50,434 nt of DNA from contig CAJQNS010000036.1 of assembly GCA_905479735.1 (NCBI GenBank), positions 1 through 50,434 of the forward strand, written 5' to 3'. Below are positions 25,710-34,709 of the stretch, one piece after another (within the stretch, counting starts at the first letter, position 1; every line of letters begins with the position of its first letter). The notes beneath the pieces were generated by a model, which worked only from the letters and a program-made list of their open reading frames with translations, was not told where the DNA came from and ran no database searches. This stretch comes from an uncultured Desulfofustis sp. (lineage in GTDB: Bacteria; Desulfobacterota; Desulfobulbia; Desulfobulbales; Desulfocapsaceae). Both the position numbers and the translations under genes were made by a program.

Positions 25710-27977
25710 ATGGGTACAGACATCTATTCCGAGGCACTTGAATATCACAGAATGGGTAGAAAAGGGAAAATTGAGGTGGTGGTCACTAAACCGTTCTCCA
25801 CCCAGAAGGATCTGTCCCTGGCTTACAGTCCCGGAGTGGCACGCCCCTGCCAGGAAATTGCAGAGAACAGTGAGGACGCCTACGAATATACCGCCAAAGG
25901 AAACCTGGTTGCCGTCATATCCAATGGCTCGGCCGTGCTCGGCCTCGGCAATATTGGGGCGCTGGCCGGTAAGCCGGTTATGGAGGGTAAGGGCGCACTG
26001 TTCAAAAAATTTGCCGACATCGATGTTTTCGACATCGAAGTGAGCTCCGAGGATCCCGATGAGTTCGTCAGAACCTGTGAGTTGATATCCCCGACCTTTG
26101 GCGGCATCAATCTCGAGGATATCAAAGCGCCGGAATGTTTCTATATCGAAGAGAAACTGAAGGAGCTGGTGGATATACCGGTTTTTCACGATGATCAACA
26201 CGGCACTGCCATCATCACCAGCGCTGCCTTCCTCAATGCCATAGAAATCACAGGTCGGGATATCAAGGAGTTAAAAGCGGTGTTCAATGGTGCCGGGGCC
26301 GCAGGTATTGCCTGTGCTCAGATGTTTGTATCGCTCGGACTGCCCAAAGAGAACCTGATCATGTGCGACTCCAAGGGAACAATCTACAGGGGGCGGACCG
26401 AATCGATGAATCCCTATAAAGAGAGGTTTGCCAACGATACTCCTCACCGGAACCTGGGGGAGGCACTGGTGGGAGCGGATCTGTTCTGCGGGGTCAGCGC
26501 CGCCGGCGTGTTGACCCAGGATATGGTAAAAACCATGGCGCCCAAACCGATCATCTTCGCCATGGCCAATCCAGAACCGGAAATATCCTACCCCGAAGCG
26601 GTCGAGGCGAGGCCTGACTGTATCATGGCAACCGGTCGAAGCGATTACCACAATCAGGTCAACAACGTACTCTGCTTTCCTTTTCTGTTCCGCGGAGCCC
26701 TCGATGTCCGAGCTACGGAAATTAATACCGAGATGAAGATTGCCGCAGTCCGGGCAATTGCCGATCTGGCTAAGGAGGAGGTGCCCGATCGGGTACTGAG
26801 AGCCTATGGAGTAGAGCGCTTCGAGTTCGGGCCCACCTATCTGATCCCGACCCCTTTTGATCCGCGGGCCCTGCTCAGGATCGCACCCGCCGTTGCCAAG
26901 GCGGCGATGGAGACAGGAGTAGCCCGAAAGCCGCTCGAGAACCTGGAGAAATACACCGAACACCTGGAGTCAACTCTGGGCATGTCCAAGGCGATTCTGC
27001 GCTATATCGCCAATCGGGTGAAGAAAGAACCGGTTCGGGTAGTCTATCCCGAAGGTGACAATAGAAAAGTGGTCCGGGCCGCCATCCTGGCAATGGAAGA
27101 AAATCTCGCCATCCCGGTTCTTCTCGGTGACCGTGCCACAATAGATTCCATACTGAGCGCCCAGGGAGTTACTGATCATCAGATAGAGATCATAGACCCC
27201 TCCCAGGAAGAAGAACGAGTCGAGCGTTATGCCGCCGAGTTCTTCAAGAGAAAGCAGCGCAAAGGAATCACTCTACCCTACGCCAAGGACATGATCAGGC
27301 GCGATACCGGTTATTTTGGTGCCATGATGCTGAGCACCGGTGATGTCGACTCGATGGTCTACGGGCAATCCCTGCCCTACCCATATGCTGTGCGCCGTGT
27401 ACTGCACTGTATCGGCAAGAGTACCGAGCACAAAACGGTGGCCAGTGTCTACATGATGGTTTTCAAAAACAGGACATTGTTTTTTGCCGACACTGCCGTC
27501 AACATCGACCCGACCGATCAGCAGCTCGCTGACATTGCTGTGTCGGTGGCCGATTTCGTCAAAGAATTCGATATCACCCCGAAGGTGGCTATGCTCAGCT
27601 ATTCAAACTTCGGTTCTTCCCAGACCTCTAGTGCGGCCAAAGTTGCCCGGGCAACCGCCCTGATCAAGGAAATGGCCCCGGGACTGCAGGTTGACGGTGA
27701 GATGCAGGCCAACATGGCTTTCAACACGGAACTGCGTGAAGAGTTGTTTCCATTTTCAGCCCTGGAAGGTGAACCTAACATTCTCATCTTCCCGGATCTG
27801 AATGCAGCCAATATCGCCTATAAACTTTTCATGCGACTGGCCGAGGTCGATACCATTGGACCGATTCTGGTGGGCTTGAAGAAATCGGCCCATATCATCG
27901 AACGAGGCTCAAACCCAGACAACATTTTCAACCTCACCACCCTGGCAGCCCTGAAGGCCAGGCAGAATTTGTGCTGA
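25710..27977 (+). CDS. maeB: NADP-type malic enzyme with phosphotransacetylase-like domain
   Basis: 755 residues, the usual length of MaeB-type hybrids. Residues 1-430 are malic enzyme: [39 protein letters not shown], and the nucleotide-binding [15 protein letters not shown]. Residues 430-755 are a phosphotransacetylase-like domain ([15 protein letters not shown]...), thought to be regulatory and not catalytic in this family. The enzyme converts malate to pyruvate and CO2 and supplies NADPH. I chose ATG at 25710, with GAGGG upstream; open frame upstream runs into the operator region. Two palindromic operators control it, so a GntR-type response to an organic acid is likely. Confidence 0.93.
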   Translation: MGTDIYSEALEYHRMGRKGKIEVVVTKPFSTQKDLSLAYSPGVARPCQEIAENSEDAYEYTAKGNLVAVISNGSAVLGLGNIGALAGKPVMEGKGALFKKFADIDVFDIEVSSEDPDEFVRTCELISPTFGGINLEDIKAPECFYIEEKLKELVDIPVFHDDQHGTAIITSAAFLNAIEITGRDIKELKAVFNGAGAAGIACAQMFVSLGLPKENLIMCDSKGTIYRGRTESMNPYKERFANDTPHRNLGEALVGADLFCGVSAAGVLTQDMVKTMAPKPIIFAMANPEPEISYPEAVEARPDCIMATGRSDYHNQVNNVLCFPFLFRGALDVRATEINTEMKIAAVRAIADLAKEEVPDRVLRAYGVERFEFGPTYLIPTPFDPRALLRIAPAVAKAAMETGVARKPLENLEKYTEHLESTLGMSKAILRYIANRVKKEPVRVVYPEGDNRKVVRAAILAMEENLAIPVLLGDRATIDSILSAQGVTDHQIEIIDPSQEEERVERYAAEFFKRKQRKGITLPYAKDMIRRDTGYFGAMMLSTGDVDSMVYGQSLPYPYAVRRVLHCIGKSTEHKTVASVYMMVFKNRTLFFADTAVNIDPTDQQLADIAVSVADFVKEFDITPKVAMLSYSNFGSSQTSSAAKVARATALIKEMAPGLQVDGEMQANMAFNTELREELFPFSALEGEPNILIFPDLNAANIAYKLFMRLAEVDTIGPILVGLKKSAHIIERGSNPDNIFNLTTLAALKARQNLC

Positions 27978-27980
27978 TCG

Positions 27981-28010
27981 ACAGTGAGTCACTCAACAGT
28001 GAGTCATTCA
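27981..28010. repeat. Tandem repeat, two 15-bp units
   Basis: ACAGTGAGTCACTCA followed directly by ACAGTGAGTCATTCA, four bases after the malic enzyme stop. The units differ by one base. No function suggested. Confidence 0.6.
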
Positions 28011-28180
28011 CTTGAGACTGATTTTCTTATAAGGGGGAAGGACTGGCGAAACCACTTGGGATGAAGGGGTAGAGGGTAAAGATTTTTCCTGTTTTTTTTA
28101 ATAGGCTAGAAGTAACCGGCTGAAGTTTACTCTGATTGGTCGGCAGAAAGAGGGACTATACAAAATCGGACAAGCCTCAA

Positions 28181-28537
28181 TCAATGCTCAGGACTATCGC
28201 TTTCTGAAATTGTTTCAATTAATTTTGAGATGAGTGCTTCTTGTTTCTTGTTTAATCTCCCGAATTTGACCCCTACCACTGTCGGTAAATATTCATGGGT
28301 TCCATTTTCAGCCATCGACACCCAGGCTCGTTTTGCTGGTAAACCTTCAAGTAAAGTTATAGAGGTTAAAATGTCCGTTTCCCAGAAATCTTCGACAGGT
28401 GTGTAAGGAGGGCATCTAAAACAATACCCGCCTTCACTTATGTCGGTGATTTGAAAGACACCATAAGATGAAACCGATACTGAATTTTCAACTTTATATC
28501 GCTTATGTTTTCTACGATCTTCAGCTGTCGGTTGCAT
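28181..28537 (-). CDS. PilZ-domain protein
   Basis: 118 residues, a single PilZ domain. The cyclic-di-GMP motifs are recognisable: RRKHKRYKV near the N-terminus (RxxxR type, about residues 8-16) and DISEGGYCFRC (D/NxSxxG type, about 33-43). The region after it continues as the PilZ beta barrel (VVGVKFGRLNKKQEALISKLI). A cytosolic receptor for cyclic di-GMP is likely; its output is unknown. The gene is convergent with malic enzyme and stands apart from its upstream neighbour. An HD-GYP enzyme lies elsewhere in the window, but the two are not linked. Confidence 0.85.
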   Translation of the reverse strand: MQPTAEDRRKHKRYKVENSVSVSSYGVFQITDISEGGYCFRCPPYTPVEDFWETDILTSITLLEGLPAKRAWVSMAENGTHEYLPTVVGVKFGRLNKKQEALISKLIETISESDSPEH

Positions 28538-28645
28538 AAGAAGTTGTCAATATTTAACGGGTTTGGGGGTCAAAATCCGAACCGGCTCAGATGTAGTATG
28601 GTCCGAACCACATATAAATCAAGCCGTTTTCTGCAAATGTTGCAC

Positions 28646-29050
28646 TCAACGCACAACAGTCATCCCATTAAAGATGACTTCGTACGCACCTCCCTCGGTT
28701 GAATCACCTTCTTGGTTATCACTACCAGTCATCGCTGTCAATGATAAACCTGCAAAATGTGGGACGGCTTTGAGCTTCTCTGACTCTTTGATCAGCTCTT
28801 TCTGGGTTGCCTTATCTATTGTTCCCACATCCGGATGACAGGCAGTGCGGACGGCGATCAACATAATTCTTTTATTTATTTGGACGAATAGTTGAAAATG
28901 ATGGTTTGGATCATTATTCACCTCATGAATCGTAAAGCCAACACGATCCAACAGATCTTTTACATAGTTTACCCCTAGTTCGTGAATGTTCTGATTGGGC
29001 TCTAAATCTTTATGATCCATTATCAATTCGTCGCAATAATTAAGTCTCAT
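28646..29050 (-). CDS. Unknown protein, possibly nuclease-like fold
   Basis: 134 residues if it starts at the ATG at 29050 (MRLNYCDELIMDHK); GGA lies shortly upstream. A TTG 14 codons further and an ATG ten codons later are alternatives. The segment LGVNYVKDLLDRVGFTIHEVNNDPNHHFQLFVQINKR with MLIAVRTACHPDVGTID has the helix-strand-strand rhythm of restriction-endonuclease-like domains (E...D...x-V-K pattern not complete). I cannot assign it. It follows the PilZ gene region on the same strand but with its own spacing. Confidence 0.55.
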   Translation of the reverse strand: MRLNYCDELIMDHKDLEPNQNIHELGVNYVKDLLDRVGFTIHEVNNDPNHHFQLFVQINKRIMLIAVRTACHPDVGTIDKATQKELIKESEKLKAVPHFAGLSLTAMTGSDNQEGDSTEGGAYEVIFNGMTVVR

Positions 29051-29405
29051 TTTTCCAAAAAAGAGAAAGCTTTTTGTATTGTGGTGAAACAAGCATATTT
29101 AAAAACATAGGAAGTGAGCCATCGCCCCAGGGTATGTTTCTGGGATCTTGACCCGATCTCTGCTAATCAGTTTATTTATACCCAGATGGCCGATCCTGTC
29201 AATCTAATGATGCATGACAAGCAGTCGTAGATTGTTTTAAAAATTCTAGACGGCCTACAGCGACCGGCAATCGATAATTCGAGCCTGCTGCATCACGCCC
29301 CCTTTTAAGGGCGGCTATGAATTTTTTGGGGTGGGAATCAGAGGCTTGCAGGGCATACCCCTAGCGGGGCCCAGGTCAATGCAATGAGCCTGTCAAGCGA
29401 GATCT
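29051..29405. other. Intergenic region with a weak hairpin
   Basis: About 355 bp. CGCCCCCTTTTAAGGGCG near 29298-29315 can form a short hairpin followed by ATTTTTT on the plus strand, but no plus-strand gene ends here. No coding frame is convincing. Confidence 0.3.
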
Positions 29406-29651
29406 TCAGGGAAGATCCTTAACCCGCTTGATCCTGAAGAAATAATCGTCAGACAGACCGAAATAGTGAGACAGTTTCAACCCGGTGTCAGGATCAATAT
29501 CCTGGCTGCCTTCAATGATCTGTCTCAATAATACTTCATCGATGCTCGTGGCCCTGGACACTGCCTGAGTAGTCAGCCTGAAAGGATCTAGAAATCTGTC
29601 CTTCAGGAGGATACCCGGATTTTCTCTATATTTATCAAGCAACTGCGCCAT
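29406..29651 (-). CDS. HigA-like antitoxin / XRE-type regulator, orphan
   Basis: 81 residues from the ATG at 29651, preceded by GGTGG. The order of motifs resembles HigA antitoxins: NPGILLKDRFLDPFRLTTQAVSRATSIDEVLLRQIIEGSQDIDPDTGLKLSHYFGLSDDYFF matches the HPGEIL...L...A..L.v....i..i..G.r.i..dtA.rL...fG.s..fW plan. It should be a small dimeric DNA-binding protein. No HigB-type toxin gene is adjacent on either side, so it is an orphan antitoxin or a stand-alone regulator. Confidence 0.7.
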   Translation of the reverse strand: MAQLLDKYRENPGILLKDRFLDPFRLTTQAVSRATSIDEVLLRQIIEGSQDIDPDTGLKLSHYFGLSDDYFFRIKRVKDLP

Positions 29652-29939
29652 TGATTCCACCAATCTATCACCGATACAGCAGGGACTACCTATATAATAT
29701 GAGGTATTGCTCTTCTGTCAATCACCTATAATCTCAGCCCAGAAGAACCGATTATGTTTATTATTCTAACCATCGAGAGGATACATTCAATGGCAAAAGT
29801 CGCGGGCAGGCGTGCATTTCAGAGACGTTATAAGTCAATTTACCCGCAGAGTATTATTCTTAGACGATACAATAGAGATTGTAAAGCCCGCCCATCGGGA
29901 TTACATCCCACGACTTATTCGTATCTGGCAATCAGGAAC

Positions 29940-30476
29940 TCAGAAACCGGAGCCGGGTTGTTTGAGGAAGTCTATTTCCTCTGCGGTTGACTCTCTTCCC
30001 AAGATTTTATTGCGATGAGGATAGCGGCCAAATCTCTGGATTATTTCCTTGTGTTTGAGTTCGAATTTCAGGCTTGATTGATCTCCGAATTGGCGGTACA
30101 CAGCCTCCGCTGTTTCGTGGATAACAATCGACTCACTGTGCATGAGCGGCAGATAGGCAAATCCCCTCTGTCGGGGCTCCAACAGTTTGTCAATTGCCAA
30201 CGAAATCGCTTCCTGAGACAGTATCAAAGCCATAGGGTCCTGGGAAAATGCCCTGACAGTTCCTCTGAACATATTTCGTGAGAATTGATCTAACACGATA
30301 ATTTCAGCCAAACGTCCCTGAGGATATTTTCTCCATTCAAAAAGCTCGCACTTTGCCGCCTTTTCGTGGAGATCTGAGAATCTAAGCCTAATCAGCTGAT
30401 CAAACTCATCATCTTTAATCCACCATTGAGATGGTTCTATCTCCTCAAACCAGAATTTTATGACATCGTGGAACAT
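29940..30476 (-). CDS. DUF924 family protein
   Basis: 178 residues, the normal length. Family hallmarks are the N-terminal FWFEEIEPSQWWIKDDEFDQLIRLRF, LAEIIVLDQFSRNMFRGTVRAFSQD and FAYLPLMHSESIVIHE. Members are helical, TPR-like soluble proteins with no assigned biochemical role. The ATG at 30476 follows AGGAGA at ideal spacing. It lies downstream of the exported ureohydrolase gene on the same strand but separated by about 100 bp. Confidence 0.85.
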   Translation of the reverse strand: MFHDVIKFWFEEIEPSQWWIKDDEFDQLIRLRFSDLHEKAAKCELFEWRKYPQGRLAEIIVLDQFSRNMFRGTVRAFSQDPMALILSQEAISLAIDKLLEPRQRGFAYLPLMHSESIVIHETAEAVYRQFGDQSSLKFELKHKEIIQRFGRYPHRNKILGRESTAEEIDFLKQPGSGF

Positions 30477-30573
30477 GCAAAAGTCTCCTGTGGAATCTTA
30501 AGCCTCGCTGATCTGGATCAAAGCTGGTGCGAAGGGTCTTCTTCAATTTCAAATTTCAGAGAATTTCGGACTG

Positions 30574-31845
30574 TTATTTTCCATCATCAACGGTCAGTGG
30601 AGCCAGGTAGTGTTCATCAGCAATACCTTTCTTTCGCATGGCGATCCCAACTAAGCATTCTCTTACAATACGTTCTGAATTTAGAACCGTCTCGTATCCT
30701 GGCACACGATATGGCAACAACTCAACCAACTCGAAACCTACGACATTGCTCTCTGCACAAAGCCGCCGGATGAGCGGGAATGTCTCTCGAGGGGTTAACC
30801 CGTTAGGCTCCGGAGTCCCTGTACCGGGGGTATAGGCAGGGTCCATCACATCGATATCAAATGATATAAAGAGATTCTCAGGGCCGTCCTTGGCCTCTCT
30901 GATGATGTCTTCCATTACCTCTTTCCAGCCACGTTCTTCAACCTCAGCCATGGTGTGGTAGCGAAATCCCTGCTCACGCATCCAGACAAAGGATTCTTCA
31001 TCCGGATAGTAGCCACGAAGTCCAACCTGAATGAAATTTTTGCCGGGAACGTGCCCTTCTTCAATCAGACGATATACAGGCTGCCCATGGCTGATCATAT
31101 GACCAAACAGGTTTTTTGTGGCATCGTAGTGCGCATCAAAGTGAATGACTCCGACATTGCCTTTGCCGTAAACATCGGCGAGCCCGGCGACGTCTGAGTA
31201 CATAAGAGAATGATCCCCACCAATGATAAGAGGAATTACATGAGTACCATCCTTTCTCACGACCGCCGCAATCTGGCGGATGAATTCACGGATGGCGGGC
31301 ATGGTACGTTCGGTACTCAGAAAATCGACAGGTGCGTCTCCATAGTCAACCATGGTCATTTCTTCAAACGGGTTGACCAGAGTTAACATATGGTCCATGG
31401 AAAAAGCTCCCCAGCCAACGGTACTGGGTGAGGCACGAAATGCCATCGGCCCCCAGGCAGCACCACGGCCGCCTCCGCCCATATCGGTGTATGCTCCGAC
31501 AATTGCCACATCCACATCGCCTGCCTTCAAATCCTCTGGAGTTAGAGCGATGGGAAGTTTAAAGAAGGTCGGAATTCCCATAAAACCAGGACCACCCGGA
31601 AATCTCTGAACATTAATCGGGCCTGGCTCTCTTCCTTTCATGAGGTCATCTCGTGTCTGCTGCCAGACATTATAACCGGGGTCGCCAGTATCCAGGGGGA
31701 TCACCGCTTTTTCCCCCTCACGCATAGGAGCGTTGGTAGCCGGATCATCTGGATCGTGTTCAAAGAACTGTGCATTTGCGGGTTGCGAAAACAAGCCCAA
31801 GATGATAGCCCAACCAATAATTAGACTTCTATTTTTTGTAATCAT
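30574..31845 (-). CDS. Exported ureohydrolase (agmatinase/arginase family)
   Basis: 423 residues, longer than the usual 300-350, because of a signal peptide (1-25, cleavage near ANA-QF) and an extra N-terminal region. The binuclear manganese site is intact: IIGGDHSL, HFDAHYDA and SFDIDVMDPAYTPGTGTPE. The enzyme should hydrolyse a guanidino compound to urea and an amine. A periplasmic location is unusual, since arginases and agmatinases are mostly cytosolic. GAGGTAG precedes the ATG. There is no urease or amine pathway beside it, so the substrate is open. Confidence 0.87.
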   Translation of the reverse strand: MITKNRSLIIGWAIILGLFSQPANAQFFEHDPDDPATNAPMREGEKAVIPLDTGDPGYNVWQQTRDDLMKGREPGPINVQRFPGGPGFMGIPTFFKLPIALTPEDLKAGDVDVAIVGAYTDMGGGGRGAAWGPMAFRASPSTVGWGAFSMDHMLTLVNPFEEMTMVDYGDAPVDFLSTERTMPAIREFIRQIAAVVRKDGTHVIPLIIGGDHSLMYSDVAGLADVYGKGNVGVIHFDAHYDATKNLFGHMISHGQPVYRLIEEGHVPGKNFIQVGLRGYYPDEESFVWMREQGFRYHTMAEVEERGWKEVMEDIIREAKDGPENLFISFDIDVMDPAYTPGTGTPEPNGLTPRETFPLIRRLCAESNVVGFELVELLPYRVPGYETVLNSERIVRECLVGIAMRKKGIADEHYLAPLTVDDGK

Positions 31846-32080
31846 GTGAACTACCTCAGTCGATCAAGCAATATGAAGTTAATATCGGACTCCTTCGATT
31901 TGTGTGCGCCCTAACAGCCAGCCGCGTACACCACAATGTAGGAGTACGTGTCAGAAAATCAATGGGTGCAGGGATTGATTTTCACATCTATAGTAGCCCC
32001 ATCTGCTTGTGAGATCGTGAATCGGTTGACAGGTAAACGATGGCCCTCGCTTCTTGGGGGTGCAGAAATCTTTTGAAAAA
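31846..32080. other. Intergenic region upstream of the ureohydrolase
   Basis: Region before the MITE-like copy 2. It should carry the promoter of the leftward ureohydrolase gene. No clear promoter, RNA gene or repeat was identified. Confidence 0.3.
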
Positions 32081-32084
32081 TTTA

Positions 32085-32228
32085 GGGTACCTTGAAAAAT
32101 TATAATTTTAGTTCAAGATCAAGGAGCGTGGAAAAATTTCACCGCAGGTATATAGTTAATATTCAGAGGATAAAATTTTCTCGCGCAACCTAGGAAATTG
32201 AGCGAAAAGACAATTTTTCAAGGCACCC
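32085..32228. mobile_element. MITE-like repeat, copy 2
   Basis: 144 bp, more diverged from the others. Left end GGGTACCTTGAAAAATTA, right end TTTTTCAAGGCACCC, flanked by TTTA on both sides (32081-32084 and 32229-32232). The right TTTA contains the TAA stop of the decayed leftward MFS-gene remnant that abuts it. It keeps TTTCACCGCAGG and GAGGATAAAATTTT. Confidence 0.75.
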
Positions 32229-32229
32229 T

Positions 32230-32318
32230 TTAGATTTTGTCATAGGTGCTGCTATAGTCGATATGGAAGCTTAAATAGAGGGTGATCAGGATGATGGCTG
32301 TTTAAATACCGAATGTTT
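32230..32318 (-). pseudogene. Remnant of the 3' end of an MFS gene
   Basis: About 90 bp align with the 3' end of the MFS gene at 36166: blocks such as TGGAAGCT, TAGAG.GTGATCA.GATGATG and ACCGAA occur in the same order and spacing on the plus strand (about 32247-32313 against 36177-36243). On the minus strand it ends GAC AAA ATC TAA, comparable to GAC AAA CGC TGA of the intact gene. In-frame stops show it is decayed. The stop codon lies in the MITE target duplication. Confidence 0.6.
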
Positions 32319-32413
32319 AACGAATTTAAAATTTAAGATTTGCTTAGATAATCTCTACGAACCAGTTGCCCCTGCAGGTTGAATAACTCACCAGATTTTA
32401 TCGAGGTTTGTTT

Positions 32414-32566
32414 ATGAACACCAAAACAAAAACAATGATTTACTTGTCAATCCTCGCCTTGTTAGACATGATTATCCCAATACCATTTACTGCTCTTGTG
32501 TTAATATATGTCGTGTTAGAAAAACCCGCCTGGTTTGAAAATTTGGTTACTGAAATTTATTCTTGA
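32414..32566 (+). CDS. Small membrane protein, 50 residues
   Basis: ATG at 32414, with GAGG upstream, opens a 50-codon frame ending TGA. The protein has a short Lys/Thr-rich head (MNTKTKTMI), a long hydrophobic region (YLSILALLDMIIPIPFTALV and following, about 10-35) with a central Pro pair, and a tail LEKPAWFENLVTEIYS. The PIP motif and EKPxWF tail look like a small conserved protein that I have seen in other proteobacteria, but I cannot name it. It is likely an inner-membrane protein. Confidence 0.65.
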   Translation: MNTKTKTMIYLSILALLDMIIPIPFTALVLIYVVLEKPAWFENLVTEIYS

Positions 32567-32659
32567 AATAAATTAAGAAAAAGAGATCTAGCTCCTATAA
32601 CCTCATGGGAATCTTGAAAAATTTGCCTTTCCATTCTTGTTCAAGAAAACTTTTCTTTG

Positions 32660-32805
32660 CACCTGAGCGTCACAAGATGGCTTTGTAAAGCATAGCCACT
32701 TGAGGAGGTGAAGCTCGTCGTGCAGCATATTCCGACAGATCAGCTTGGTTGAAACCGGTCCCCTCCACACAACCGGCGGCGAGCCCGTCCATCATGGTGA
32801 GACGG
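32660..32805 (+). other. Candidate structured RNA upstream of gshA
   Basis: Several paired elements occur in order: CACCT...AGGTG enclosing TGGCT...AGCCA (about 32660-32710); an 8-bp stem GCTCGTCG (32713-32720) with CGGCGAGC (32777-32784), enclosing CCGGT (32755-32759) with ACCGG (32772-32776); and CCGTC (32785-32789) with GACGG (32801-32805). It is GC-rich within AT-rich surroundings and has no good reading frame. It does not match a riboswitch or RNA class I know. It could be a gshA leader or an independent RNA. Confidence 0.3.
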
Positions 32806-32943
32806 AATGTTTCGTAAGACTTACCTCTTTTAATAAAAGAGAAAAAATATTAGTTACTTCCCAAGCTGAGCTTTACAGGAAGCGTAAAATCCTTCAAGCA
32901 GCAAAAACTTTACAATTAATCATATTTAGATAAGAGCTAAAGC

Positions 32944-34521
32944 GTGATATCTGTACTGAAAAAACAGTTGAAGCAACTGGAATCCTGTGGCGCCCATTTA
33001 CTTCTAAAGGGTACCTTACACGGTATTGAAAAAGAAGGTTTACGTGTAGATTGCTCAGGCAAGTTATCTCAGAAACCCCACCCAAAAAGCCTTGGTTCTG
33101 CCTTAACCAACAGCACGATAACCACCGATTTTTCAGAGTCTCTTTTGGAGCTCATCACTCCAGTTTTCAAAGATCCTGGATCTGCACTACAGTTTCTCAA
33201 GGATCTCCATGGTTTCACTTACAGCCATCTCGATGACGAGTTGATCTGGGCTGGCAGTATGCCCTGTCAGATCCCGGATCCCGCTCTAATTCCCATCGCC
33301 CGTTATGGCTCATCAAACATCGGCCAGTTGAAATATATATACCGCCTCGGTCTCAAACATCGTTACGGTAAGATGATGCAGAGCATTGCGGGCATTCATT
33401 ATAATTTCTCGCTCTCCGATGAATTCTGGCAGACATTCCAAGAGAACCAAGAAAATTCAGAAGATCTGCAGGTATTTCGGTCCGCTTCTTTCTTCAAGAT
33501 GATTCGCAATTTTCGTCGTCATTCATGGCTTCTCTTGTATCTTTTTGGAGCCTCACCTGCACTCTGCGACTCATTTCTGACCGGCAAACCTCATAACCTG
33601 GAAAGGTTGGATGACGAAACGCTCTATCTGCCGTATGCAACCTCATTACGAATGAGCGATCTTGGCTATACGACCAAAGTACAATCTTCTCTCAACATCT
33701 GTTTTAATCACCTACACACCTATATTAAATCCCTGACGCAGGCAATTCAGACTCCTTATCCCGCTTATCAAGAGATAGGTGTAAAGGTCGATGGGAAATA
33801 TCACCAGTTGAATGACACTATTTTGCAGATTGAGAACGAACACTACAGCGATGTTCGTCCAAAGCGTGTGGCAAAAGCAGGAGAGAGACCTCTTCAGGCG
33901 CTGAGAAAAGGTGGTGTGGAGTATATTGAAATTCGGAATACTGATGTCAATCCTTTCTTGCCGATTGGCATTGATATCCAACAAGCACTGTTTTTCGATA
34001 TGTTCCTCATCAGCTGCCTGCTGATGGATGAGAGGGAAATCTGCCCTGCTGAATGCAAGATGGTGGACAGCAACATGCAAAAAGTTATTACCAGGGGCCG
34101 TGAACCAGGCCTGCTGTTAGACACCCCAGGCAGAAAGCAAACCTTGCTCGAAGTTGGTAAATCATTGCTCGATCAAATGCGCATCACCGGCGAACTCTTG
34201 GATGAGGTTCACGAAACCAAAGCTTACACCATGTCAGTCAGCGCCCAGATACGGAAATTAGAAGATGGTTCACAGACACCATCAGCCCAAGTACTGAAAG
34301 CTCTGCAGGAAAGCGGGTTAAGTTACCCCCAGTGGGTCGTGCTGAAAAGTCGGGATCATAAAGAATCCATTGGGCAGCTGTCTTCAAATACAAAAATATT
34401 TAAAGATCTGGCCCGGCGGGCGGCCGATTCAATAAAAGAGCAGCAACAGCTTGAAGCCAGTGACGATCGGAATTTTGATCAGTTCCTAGCGGAGTATCTC
34501 GCCTTTAAGATTAATATTTAA
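32944..34521 (+). CDS. gshA: Glutamate-cysteine ligase
   Basis: 525 residues, close to the E. coli GshA length. It catalyses the first step of glutathione synthesis, joining glutamate and cysteine with ATP. Family motifs are HGIEKEGLRVDCSGKLSQKPHPKSLGSALT at the N-terminus, ITTDFSESLLELITP, the metal and ATP region SIAGIHYNFSLSD, and GGVEYIEIRNTDVNPFLPIGID. The start is GTG at 32944. No gshB follows, so glutathione synthetase must be elsewhere or only gamma-glutamylcysteine is made. The TAA stop lies inside the left target duplication of MITE-like copy 3. Gamma-proteobacterial-type GshA in such a background may reflect transfer (inference). Confidence 0.93.
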   Translation: MISVLKKQLKQLESCGAHLLLKGTLHGIEKEGLRVDCSGKLSQKPHPKSLGSALTNSTITTDFSESLLELITPVFKDPGSALQFLKDLHGFTYSHLDDELIWAGSMPCQIPDPALIPIARYGSSNIGQLKYIYRLGLKHRYGKMMQSIAGIHYNFSLSDEFWQTFQENQENSEDLQVFRSASFFKMIRNFRRHSWLLLYLFGASPALCDSFLTGKPHNLERLDDETLYLPYATSLRMSDLGYTTKVQSSLNICFNHLHTYIKSLTQAIQTPYPAYQEIGVKVDGKYHQLNDTILQIENEHYSDVRPKRVAKAGERPLQALRKGGVEYIEIRNTDVNPFLPIGIDIQQALFFDMFLISCLLMDEREICPAECKMVDSNMQKVITRGREPGLLLDTPGRKQTLLEVGKSLLDQMRITGELLDEVHETKAYTMSVSAQIRKLEDGSQTPSAQVLKALQESGLSYPQWVVLKSRDHKESIGQLSSNTKIFKDLARRAADSIKEQQQLEASDDRNFDQFLAEYLAFKINI

Positions 34522-34661
34522 GGCTACCTTGAAAAAATAGGATTTTGGTTCAAAATCAAGGCACGTGTGAAAATTTTACCGCAGGCCGAGTTGATATGTA
34601 GAGGATAAAATTTTAAACGCAACGCATAGTTTGGGCAAAAAGACAATTTTTCAAGGTAGCC
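34522..34661. mobile_element. MITE-like repeat, copy 3
   Basis: 140 bp with clean inverted ends: GGCTACCTTGAAAAA at left and TTTTTCAAGGTAGCC at right. It is flanked by TTAA (34518-34521 and 34662-34665). The left TTAA contains the gshA stop codon. The core matches copy 1 closely (GTGAAAATTTTACCGCAGG, GAGGATAAAATTTT, GGGCAAAAAGACAATTTT). Confidence 0.85.
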
Positions 34662-34709
34662 TTAAGCTTGATTACAGAGAACATCCATTGAATTCTAAAA
34701 CGGTTAGCC

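Noticed and set aside
28030..28085. Resemblance to a cyclic-di-GMP (GEMM) riboswitch
   Set aside because: A few shared words (GGCGAAACCA, GGGTAAAG) but the core is not complete, and on the plus strand it precedes no gene; the PilZ gene here is convergent.
29754..29990. Two overlapping plus-strand frames with protein-like stretches
   Set aside because: Neither frame matches a family, the protein-like stretch changes frame near 29820, and the 3' part overlaps the DUF924 gene on the other strand.
32610..32660. Possible fifth MITE-like copy (TCTTGAAAAATT)
   Set aside because: Only the end-like sequence is shared; core and duplications are absent.
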